DNA from: Atopobiaceae bacterium
GTDB taxonomy: Bacteria > Actinomycetota > Coriobacteriia > Coriobacteriales > Atopobiaceae
Direction: 5' to 3'
Length of the DNA: 7,624 nucleotides
Assembly: GCA_017460265.1 (NCBI GenBank)
Contig: JAFUBJ010000110.1
Coordinates: forward strand, 1-7,624
Shown: positions 1-5,248 of the stretch, piece after piece
Numbering within the stretch: position 1 is the first letter of the stretch
How the letters are laid out: every line of letters begins with the position of its first letter
The notes under the pieces: generated by a model
Seen by the model: only the letters and a program-made list of their open reading frames with translations
The model's database searches: none
What the model was told of the DNA's origin: nothing
Made by a program: the position numbers and the translations under genes

Positions 1-464
1 AAGGCGCCCGAGACGAGCTTGCCGCCGGCAACCACGCCGCCGCCCACGCCGGTGCCGATGGCGATGAGCACGAAGCTCTTGGAGCCGCGGGCGGTGCCCT
101 GCCACAGCTCGCCCAGGGCAGCCGCGTTGGCATCGTTCACGAAGGCGAGGTTGGAGCGCGGGAACGTGCGCTTGATGGCGGCCTGCAGCCCCTCGGGGTC
201 GAGCTCGATGTTGGCGAGCATGCCCACCTTGCCGTCGTCATCGACGGGGCCGGGCACGTCAAGGCCAATGGCGATGACATCGTCGGGAGTGCCACCGTTT
301 TCGGCGAGCAGGGCCTTGAGGCCGTTGGTGACGACGGCAAACGCCGCCTCGCTCACGATTTCGCCCGTAGGAATCTTGGTGACGGCGTCGAGCGTGCCCT
401 CCGTAGAGAACAGGCCGACCTTGATGCTCGTACCGCCGATGTCAATGCCAAGCACACGATCCAT
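1..464 (-). CDS. ROK-family sugar kinase, probably glucokinase (N-terminal part, cut by window edge)
   Basis: The first 154 residues of an ATP-dependent cytoplasmic sugar kinase of the ROK family; the probable reaction is glucose to glucose-6-phosphate. Visible motifs are the N-terminal phosphate-binding DIGGT (residues 8-12), a GLDVPGPV segment (about 67-74), the ND pair with the catalytic Asp in FVNDANAAALGE (Asp111), and the glycine-rich GTGVGGG (137-143). The reading frame runs off the left edge, so the usual ROK zinc motif (CxCGxxGC) and the sugar-contacting His/Glu residues cannot be checked. The start is the ATG at 464, with AAAGGGG about 8 bases upstream; the protein begins, as ROK kinases usually do, a few residues before the DxGGT loop. 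It is divergent from the M32 peptidase gene. Glucose is the most likely substrate, but N-acetylglucosamine, mannose or fructose kinases of the same family are not excluded. Confidence 0.9.
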   Translation of the reverse strand, partial: MDRVLGIDIGGTSIKVGLFSTEGTLDAVTKIPTGEIVSEAAFAVVTNGLKALLAENGGTPDDVIAIGLDVPGPVDDDGKVGMLANIELDPEGLQAAIKRTFPRSNLAFVNDANAAALGELWQGTARGSKSFVLIAIGTGVGGGVVAGGKLVSGA

Positions 465-571
465 GGTGATTACCCCTTTCATAGAGACGCGACATGCGTC
501 ACGCAAACCCTGTCCTCCAGTATCGCGCAATTAACCATCCCGTGGAGGGGCTATCGCAAACGAATCGGTTG

Positions 572-601
572 GTGACGTAATCTGCTGCGCTGGGCTACAC
601 T
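572..601 (+). promoter_or_regulatory. possible sigma-70-type promoter for the M32 peptidase-dtd pair
   Basis: In the divergent gap there is a GTGACG box (572-577) and a TACACT box (596-601), separated by 18 bases. Each matches the -35/-10 consensus at four of six positions. The box lies about 70 bases before the peptidase start, on the correct strand. This is a consensus match by eye only. Confidence 0.3.
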
Positions 602-673
602 CAAAAGGCGACAAGCCGTCCCTGCTTGCCGTCCAGCCACCTTCTGGCCGACACGAACCATGAACGGAGCACC

Positions 674-2251
674 ATGAGCAATCCAGAAGAGACCTCGCAG
701 ATCAGAATTCCCGGCACGCCCGACATGGCGGCACCGGCAGCACTTGACAACCCCAAGGCAGACATCGCCTCTCTTGACGACCTCGAACGCCATCTCTATG
801 CGCATCGCTACGCCCAGACCGGCATCAGCGTCTACAACGGGACCATCGACCCCGTCAAGGCCTCGCGCGACAGCGGCGAGGCGCTTGCCATCCTCCAGCA
901 GGAAGACTACGAGCTTCTATGCTCCGAGGCGACGGGCGCCATGCTCGAGCGCCTTCTGGGCCACGAGGAGCTCCTGACCAAGACACAGCTTTCGCAGGTC
1001 AAGATCCTCATGCGCGACCGCGCCGCCATCGTGGACGTCCCCTCGGAGGTCCAGACGGCCTTCACGCGCCTGACCACCGAGTCGTTCGACGTCTGGCGCC
1101 GCGCCAAGGAGAAGAGCGACTGGGCATCCTTCGAGCCGTACCTTGACCGCATCGTCGAGTCCATGCGAACCATCGCGGGCTACAAGAAGGCCGAGGCAGA
1201 CCCCTACGACGTCTGGCTGAACGAGTTTGAGCACGGGACGGACCGCGCCTTCTTTGACGCTTTCTTCTCGCAGGTCAAGGATGTGGTGGTGCCGCTTTTG
1301 GCAGACGTCATCAAGTCTGGGCGCCAGCCCTCCAGGCGCATGTTTGACGGCAAGTACGACGAGCAACGCCAGTGGGCCCTCGCTCGCGACCTCATGGTGC
1401 TCGAGGGGCTCGACCCGGACGGCATGCTGCTGCTGAAGACCGAGCACCCCTTCTCTGACGCGCTGACCACCAACTACGGCGTCATCGCCAGCCACGTGCA
1501 CGAGGACGATGTCCTCTCCAACGTGTACTCCATGCTGCATGAGGGCGGCCATGCCCTCTACGAGACCAACGTCAACCCCGAATACAACTACACCTCGCTC
1601 AAGGGCGGCACGTCCATGGGCATGCACGAGGCACAGTCGCGCTTCTTCGAGAACTACGTCGGTCGTTCGGAGGAGTTTGCGCCCACGCTGCTCGCCGCGT
1701 TGCGCAAGCACTTCCCCGGGCAGATGAACCGCGTGACCGCGCGCCAGCTCTTCATGGCCGTGAACCGCGCCGAGCCGAGCCTCATCCGAACCGAGGCCGA
1801 CGAGCTGACGTACCCGCTTCACGTGCTCATTCGCTACGAGATCGAGCAGCTTCTCATGTCCGGCGAGGCGACGGCGTCCGACGTGCCCAAGCTCTGGCGC
1901 GACCGCTACAAGTCCTACCTGGGCGTCCGCGTGCCCGACGACGCACGCGGCGCACTGCAGGACGTCCATTGGAGCCAGGGCATGGTGGGCTACTTCCCCA
2001 CCTATGCCTTCGGCAGCGCCGTTGGCGCCCAACTTCGCGCCACCATGGTCAGGCAGGGCATGGACTTCTCGGACATCCTTGCAAGCGGCAACCTCGCCCC
2101 CATTCGCGAGTGGCTTCGCAGCAACGTCTGGCGCTTTGGCCGCTCCAAGGATTCGACGGAGATCATCCGCGACGCCTGCGGCGAGGACTTCTCGGCCACC
2201 TACTTCACCGACTACCTTGTCGAGAAGTACACGGCCATCTATGGGCTGTAG
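674..2251 (+). CDS. M32-family metallocarboxypeptidase (carboxypeptidase Taq type)
   Basis: A 525-residue cytoplasmic zinc carboxypeptidase that removes C-terminal residues from peptides; about 500 residues is usual for family M32. Most family motifs are in order: HPF (258-260), the zinc site HEGGH (289-293, Glu290 catalytic), HEAQ (318-321, Glu319 the expected third metal ligand), IRTEAD (371-376) and GALQDVHW (426-433). The DxRxT motif expected between HPF and HEGGH is absent: at that offset the sequence reads YGVIA (268-272), although the HPF-to-HEGGH spacing is normal. There is no signal peptide or membrane segment. I chose the ATG at 674 because GGAG lies four bases upstream and the protein then starts MSNPEETSQ; a TTG at 626 would extend it by 16 residues but lacks a ribosome binding site. 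The dtd gene begins two bases after the stop. Family assignment is secure; substrate preference is unknown. Confidence 0.93.
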   Translation: MSNPEETSQIRIPGTPDMAAPAALDNPKADIASLDDLERHLYAHRYAQTGISVYNGTIDPVKASRDSGEALAILQQEDYELLCSEATGAMLERLLGHEELLTKTQLSQVKILMRDRAAIVDVPSEVQTAFTRLTTESFDVWRRAKEKSDWASFEPYLDRIVESMRTIAGYKKAEADPYDVWLNEFEHGTDRAFFDAFFSQVKDVVVPLLADVIKSGRQPSRRMFDGKYDEQRQWALARDLMVLEGLDPDGMLLLKTEHPFSDALTTNYGVIASHVHEDDVLSNVYSMLHEGGHALYETNVNPEYNYTSLKGGTSMGMHEAQSRFFENYVGRSEEFAPTLLAALRKHFPGQMNRVTARQLFMAVNRAEPSLIRTEADELTYPLHVLIRYEIEQLLMSGEATASDVPKLWRDRYKSYLGVRVPDDARGALQDVHWSQGMVGYFPTYAFGSAVGAQLRATMVRQGMDFSDILASGNLAPIREWLRSNVWRFGRSKDSTEIIRDACGEDFSATYFTDYLVEKYTAIYGL

Positions 2252-2253
2252 CC

Positions 2254-2715
2254 ATGCGCGCGTTGGTTCAGCGCGTCACGCAGGCATCCGTCTCGGTCGA
2301 AGGCAGGGTGACCGGAAGCTGCGAGAGGGGCTTTCTCATCCTGCTGGGTGTCGGTCCCACCGATGACGAAGCCTGCGCGCGCAAGCTTTGGGACAAGATC
2401 GCGCGCCTGCGCGTCTTTGAGGACGAGAACAACAAGATGAACCGCTCGCTCACCGACATCGGCGGCAGCGTGCTCGTCGTGTCGCAGTTCACGCTCTACG
2501 CAGACTGTCGGAGGAGCAACCGCCCCTCCTTTGCCAAGGCTGCAGGCCCTGAGCTGGGAAATCGACTGTATGAGCGCTTTTGTGAGATTGCGGAGGCCGA
2601 CGTTCTCTGCGGCCGCGGCGTCTTTGGAGCCGACATGCAGGTCTCGCTCGTCAACGACGGCCCGGTGACCATCTGGCTCGACACCGACGAGCTCTCCCGC
2701 TCGCGGCGTGGATGA
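2254..2715 (+). CDS. dtd: D-aminoacyl-tRNA deacylase
   Basis: A 153-residue cytoplasmic proofreading enzyme that hydrolyses D-aminoacyl-tRNA (and glycyl-tRNA-Ala in the family), recycling tRNA and keeping D-amino acids out of protein. The two active-site signatures are present: SQFTLY (77-82) and NDGPVT (134-139), which carries the Gly-cisPro pair (136-137) that gives chiral selectivity. The N-terminus MRALVQRVTQASVSV is typical and full length matches the family (about 145-155 residues). The start ATG lies two bases after the stop of the upstream peptidase gene and has no good ribosome binding site of its own, so translation is probably coupled to that gene. A longer open frame running in from inside the peptidase gene is an artefact of overlap. 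The last residues (LSRSRRG) are a short basic tail. Confidence 0.97.
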   Translation: MRALVQRVTQASVSVEGRVTGSCERGFLILLGVGPTDDEACARKLWDKIARLRVFEDENNKMNRSLTDIGGSVLVVSQFTLYADCRRSNRPSFAKAAGPELGNRLYERFCEIAEADVLCGRGVFGADMQVSLVNDGPVTIWLDTDELSRSRRG

Positions 2716-2755
2716 CGTGCTTTCTTTCAGAGCCATTACGCAACGTATTTGACCC

Positions 2756-2783
2756 TTCACTTTTCCTTCACATGCGCTAAAGT
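2756..2783 (+). promoter_or_regulatory. possible promoter for mscL
   Basis: Between dtd and mscL (105 bases) a TAAAGT box at 2778-2783 could be a -10 element, with a poor TTCACT (2756-2761) 16 bases upstream. The better -35-like TTGACC at 2749-2754 is too far away (23 bases). No terminator hairpin is visible after dtd, so read-through into mscL is also possible. Confidence 0.25.
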
Positions 2784-2808
2784 GTTGTACGCACGGCTCG
2801 TCTCTACG

Positions 2809-2815
2809 AAAGGAG
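2809..2815 (+). promoter_or_regulatory. mscL ribosome binding site
   Basis: AAAGGAG lies five bases before the ATG at 2821. It fixes the mscL start there, rather than at an upstream in-frame start at 2749 that would add 24 residues unlike any MscL N-terminus. Confidence 0.85.
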
Positions 2816-2820
2816 TTCAT

Positions 2821-3240
2821 ATGAGCAAGTACATGGACGAGTTCAAGGAGTTCATCGCTCAGGGCAACGTCATGGACATGGCCGTCGGCGTCATCATCGG
2901 CGGCGCCTTCACGGGCATCGTCACCTCCCTCACCGACAACATTATCAACCCGCTCATCACCACCATCACGGGCGGCGGCGCCGACATGGCTGGCTCGCTC
3001 GTTATTGCTGGCATGGACTTTGGCGCCCTCATCAGCGCCATCATCAACTTCCTGATCGTTGCCTTCATCGTGTTCAACCTGGTCAAGGCCGTCAACACCT
3101 TCAAGGCCACCCTCATCAAGGAAGAGGAGGTCGTCGAGGAGCCGGCTCCCATCTGCCCGCACTGCCTCGAGGAGGTCAAGGAGGGCGCAACCCGCTGCCC
3201 GCACTGCGCAGGCGAGATTCCTGGCGGCGCCAAGGCATAA
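2821..3240 (+). CDS. mscL: large-conductance mechanosensitive channel with C-terminal zinc ribbon
   Basis: A 139-residue inner-membrane protein that forms the pentameric emergency valve opened by membrane tension during hypo-osmotic shock. The N-terminal amphipathic helix (MSKYMDEFKEFIAQGNV) leads into TM1 (about 18-45, with the hallmark MDMAVGVIIGGAF), a short extracytoplasmic loop rich in Gly (50-63), and TM2 (about 68-96, GALISAIINFLIVAFIVFNL). After an acidic linker (EEEVVEEPAP, 101-110) the cytoplasmic tail does not end in the usual helix bundle alone. It carries two CPHC knuckles, Cys112/115 and Cys126/129, separated by ten residues: a zinc-ribbon-like module. The gene stands alone between dtd and a strong terminator. 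The channel assignment is firm; the role of the zinc ribbon is not known from this sequence. Confidence 0.97.
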   Translation: MSKYMDEFKEFIAQGNVMDMAVGVIIGGAFTGIVTSLTDNIINPLITTITGGGADMAGSLVIAGMDFGALISAIINFLIVAFIVFNLVKAVNTFKATLIKEEEVVEEPAPICPHCLEEVKEGATRCPHCAGEIPGGAKA

Positions 3241-3265
3241 GCGCTTCCTTCAAATATGCAACGAA

Positions 3266-3300
3266 AAAGGCGGCTCCCGATGGGGGCCGCCTTTCTCTTG
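3266..3300 (+). terminator. rho-independent terminator of mscL, probably bidirectional
   Basis: A 13-bp stem (3266-3278 with 3282-3294, one T:G wobble) with a 3-base loop follows the mscL stop by 25 bases and continues into a T-rich tract (CTTTCTCTTGT). On the minus strand the same hairpin is followed by five T residues (from 3268-3264), so it can also end transcripts of the convergent DUF4956 operon. Confidence 0.88.
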
Positions 3301-3317
3301 TCGTAGCCACCGCTGGC

Positions 3318-3338
3318 GCAAGGGAGATGCAAGGGAGA
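3318..3338. repeat. short tandem repeat, GCAAGGGAGA twice
   Basis: Two perfect copies of a 10-bp word (3318-3327 and 3329-3338), 11 bases apart, lie in the 131-bp convergent gap between mscL and the DUF4956 gene. They sit in the 3' untranslated region of the minus-strand operon. No function is evident. Confidence 0.6.
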
Positions 3339-3371
3339 GTTGTATGTGCGTCAGTGGCAGGTAACGCTGGG

Positions 3372-4058
3372 TTAGAGCTGCTCTGCGCCCGTCTCCTGGC
3401 GCGAGATGGCAATCTCGAGGTTGCCGTTGCGGCAGCGGAGCTCGTCGATGAACGCGCGCTCGGCGGCGGAGTCCACCATGCCGATGTCATAGGTCAGGCG
3501 GTAGAGGCTGCCCATGTTGGTGGTCTTGACGCTTGTGAGCTCATGGTAGGTGGTGTAGCGCGTCAACACGTCGTCGAAGAGCCTGGTGTAGTCGAGGTCC
3601 TCCGGCACGGTGATGCGAAGGGTCCGGTCGGTCGCGCCGCTTTCTGAGCCAAAGCCAACCAGCTGGTAGACAAAGAACCCGCCGCAGAGGATGACGGTGG
3701 TGAGCACCGCATAGCCCACGTAGCCCATGCCACAGACAAGGCCCACGACCATGGCAAGGAAGATGAAGCCGATGTCGCGGGCGGATCCGGGAACGCTACG
3801 GAAGCGCACGAGGCTGAAGGCGCCAGCCACCGCGACGCCCGTGCCCACGTTGCCGTTGACCATGGAGATAACCACGCACACGATGGCGGGCAGCATGGCG
3901 AGCGTCATGACGAAGCCCTTGTTGTGACGGCTGCGATAGCAGTAGACCAAAGCCAGGACAAGGCCGAGGGCAAGCGCGAAGGCGACGCTCGTGATGAAGG
4001 GCACGAGGGACAGAGTGGACGTGACGGTATCGGTCGTGGCAAACAGAGAGTCAAACAT
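3372..4058 (-). CDS. DUF4956 integral membrane protein, partner of polyphosphate polymerase
   Basis: A 228-residue membrane protein. The N-terminal half has four or so hydrophobic helices (about 19-40, 48-68, 97-112, 113-135), interrupted by the conserved DUF4956 signature AGAFSLVRFRSVPGSARDIG (78-97). A soluble C-terminal domain follows (about 145-222), with alternating strands and helices; its order (membrane block, then small ACT-like domain) recalls MgtC-type proteins, which is inference. The start is the ATG at 4058, with AAGGA eight bases upstream; a GTG 21 bases earlier (4079) lacks such a site. The gene lies 70 bases downstream of, and in the same direction as, the VTC-domain polyphosphate polymerase, a pairing that recurs in bacteria. 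Its likely job is to anchor the polymerase or pass its product or substrate across the membrane, but no catalytic residue shows this. Downstream it meets the shared terminator. Confidence 0.88.
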   Translation of the reverse strand: MFDSLFATTDTVTSTLSLVPFITSVAFALALGLVLALVYCYRSRHNKGFVMTLAMLPAIVCVVISMVNGNVGTGVAVAGAFSLVRFRSVPGSARDIGFIFLAMVVGLVCGMGYVGYAVLTTVILCGGFFVYQLVGFGSESGATDRTLRITVPEDLDYTRLFDDVLTRYTTYHELTSVKTTNMGSLYRLTYDIGMVDSAAERAFIDELRCRNGNLEIAISRQETGAEQL

Positions 4059-4128
4059 GGGGGAGGTCCTTCCAAACACGTGGGAGATAGTTGTTTTAAT
4101 GAATTGGTTGGCTGCGGCTTAATGAGCC

Positions 4129-4917
4129 CTACGCAACGGCGGTTCTGAGATGCGCCGGCGCAGGACGGCCGTAAGCGGGAAGCTCAAAGACCCGCTCGGG
4201 CGCGGGCGCCATCTGCCTGCTCCGGGCATTGCGGAGGCTGTGTGCAAGACACGTCTGGTAGGCAGTGCCGTACTTCGAGAAGCTCGTCTTGAAGATGCGC
4301 TCTTCAGACAGGAAGCGCACCAGCCAAAGCGGCATGGCCCCCGCGCACTTGACCTCAAGGAGAACCTTGCCGTCAGGCAAGATCTGCGTCCCGGCGTCTC
4401 CCTGGGCAAGGTCGAGCGCTTCCGTGCGGTAGCGCACGCGACGGTCAAAGGTCATGCGAAACTCGTGGTCGTCTGCCGCATAGAAGGCCACGCGGTCGTA
4501 GGCAATGTAGGTCGCGGGAATCAGGCCACCATAGCGTTTGATGGAGAAGTCCAGCTCGCGCTCGATCTGATTCTGGGGGTCACCACGGCCCGCAAGAAAG
4601 AGCTCCGCGCGCTCTGCGCTCATCGTGGCACGGCGCTTGTACACCACGCCTTCGCTCTTCTTCTTGAGCTCAAGGAAGACGTCCTGGCCAGGTCGGGGCG
4701 TTCCGTAGCTGCGAACGCGGACCTTCTCCTTGTAGAGGGGCTTCTCGAGCGAACGGCGAATGAGCAGGCTCGACGGCGTGTCGTAGTAGACGTTGCACAC
4801 CGTGGAGGGACCGTACTGGTCGGGAACCATATAGGGGCTCATGGCCTGCATGAGCCGGTCGCACAGCTCCTCGGTGAGCTGATACTTGATCTCGTAGCGC
4901 TTGAATGTGAGTTGCAT
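4129..4917 (-). CDS. VTC-domain polyphosphate polymerase
   Basis: A 262-residue protein of the VTC/TTM (triphosphate tunnel metalloenzyme) superfamily, predicted to polymerise the gamma-phosphate of ATP into inorganic polyphosphate in the cytoplasm. The tunnel-lining charged residues are in the expected strands: KRYEIKY (6-12, with the ExK pair), KVRVRSYG (65-72), FLELKKKSEG (81-90), YKRR (93-96), AYDRVAF (139-145), RMTFDRRVRYR (154-164), LLEVKCAG (186-193, Glu188 the likely metal ligand) and SFSKYG (212-217). There is no membrane segment and no SPX regulatory domain, so it resembles the catalytic core of yeast Vtc4 alone. The start ATG at 4917 has AAGGGA nine bases upstream, but that site lies partly inside a perfect inverted repeat. 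The downstream DUF4956 gene would supply the membrane part. The Pro/Ala-rich tail (after about 235) is variable. It is probably independent of Ppk, which is not in this window. Confidence 0.87.
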   Translation of the reverse strand: MQLTFKRYEIKYQLTEELCDRLMQAMSPYMVPDQYGPSTVCNVYYDTPSSLLIRRSLEKPLYKEKVRVRSYGTPRPGQDVFLELKKKSEGVVYKRRATMSAERAELFLAGRGDPQNQIERELDFSIKRYGGLIPATYIAYDRVAFYAADDHEFRMTFDRRVRYRTEALDLAQGDAGTQILPDGKVLLEVKCAGAMPLWLVRFLSEERIFKTSFSKYGTAYQTCLAHSLRNARSRQMAPAPERVFELPAYGRPAPAHLRTAVA

Positions 4918-4920
4918 GGT

Positions 4921-4961
4921 GGTCCGTCCCTTCTCGCTGCAAGTACGATACGGGACGGACC
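4921..4961 (-). promoter_or_regulatory. perfect 10-bp inverted repeat over the polyphosphate polymerase ribosome binding site
   Basis: GGTCCGTCCC (4921-4930) and GGGACGGACC (4952-4961) are exact inverted copies, 21 bases apart. In the minus-strand mRNA the 3' arm begins with the GGGA of the AAGGGA ribosome binding site and ends three bases before the start codon. If the hairpin forms, it would hide that site. The same dyad could instead be a DNA operator. The repeat is seen directly; either role is inferred. Confidence 0.6.
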
Positions 4962-4980
4962 TTAAAAGACCTTAAAAGAC
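4958..4980 (-). repeat. 10-bp tandem repeat upstream of the polyphosphate polymerase gene
   Basis: Two exact tandem copies of CTTAAAAGAC (4961-4970, 4971-4980), preceded by a further GAC, sit next to the upstream arm of the inverted repeat. A 10-bp period puts both copies on the same face of the helix, as is common for cooperative regulator binding. The motif does not clearly match a known Pho box. Confidence 0.55.
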
Positions 4981-5051
4981 GGGCGCACATCACAGACGCG
5001 CGACGTTGCTGGGAACAACCTGAAAATGGGCATACTGCATGCCTCGCGGTT
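4981..5051. other. intergenic spacer, no gene seen
   Basis: Part of the 330-bp gap between ligA and the polyphosphate polymerase gene. It holds a small GTTG/CAAC dyad near 5005-5019 and a GGGCATAC word (5028-5035), which recurs inverted at 5210-5217 near the other end of the repeat array. No convincing promoter or open frame with a ribosome binding site was found. Confidence 0.4.
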
Positions 5052-5248
5052 TTTAGGCACGATATTTGTCTTTGTGCAACAAATGGCCTCATACACAGCC
5101 GTTTAGGCATGGTATTTGTCTTTGTGCAACAGAAAACGCAACAGGAGTCACTATCCGTGGCAATACTGCGTTGCACGAAATGAAATACGATGCCGATAAG
5201 GAGCGATTGGTATGCCCCTGTTGCAGGAAGACAAATACCATGCCGCCT
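5052..5248. repeat. mirror-symmetric array of four ~25-30 bp units (two direct, two inverted)
   Basis: Two direct copies lie at 5052-5081 and 5102-5131: 28 of 30 bases are identical and the period is 50 bp. They contain ATTTGTCTTTGTGCAAC. Two inverted copies follow, at 5170-5198 and 5220-5248, again exactly 50 bp apart. The last is 23/25 identical to the second unit over the core GGCATGGTATTTGTCTT..TGCAAC; the third is more diverged (22/29). The whole arrangement is symmetric about position 5150, while the DNA between the units is not palindromic. The outermost inverted unit reaches the ligA stop codon. Possible roles are a regulator-binding array, the two-site ends of a small non-autonomous transposon, or a large folded RNA in the ligA 3' end; the sequence alone does not decide. 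Confidence 0.8.

Noticed and set aside
917..2032. Long minus-strand open frame (371 codons) opposite the M32 gene
   Set aside because: It is a GC-skew shadow of a real gene, with shadow-type composition (Val/Ala/Leu/Gly/His rich) and no motif.
1969..2253. N-terminal extension of dtd to a start inside the peptidase gene (a 248-residue frame)
   Set aside because: The extension is out of frame with a well-conserved peptidase C-terminus and has low-complexity Arg/His/Pro composition; Dtd proteins begin at MRALVQRV.
2749..2820. Upstream extension of MscL by 24 residues
   Set aside because: The strong AAAGGAG site at 2809-2815 and the typical MscL N-terminus place the start at 2821.
2239..3204. 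Minus-strand frame of 321 codons spanning dtd and mscL
   Set aside because: It crosses two confidently identified genes and their intergenic region and has shadow-type composition.
4059..4079. GTG start for the DUF4956 protein at 4079
   Set aside because: The AAGGA site lies inside this extension, eight bases before the ATG at 4058, and would be unusable for the GTG.
5052..5248. Possible CRISPR array
   Set aside because: There are only four units, two of them inverted and diverged, with 20-bp gaps within each pair and 38 bp in the middle, and no cas genes nearby.
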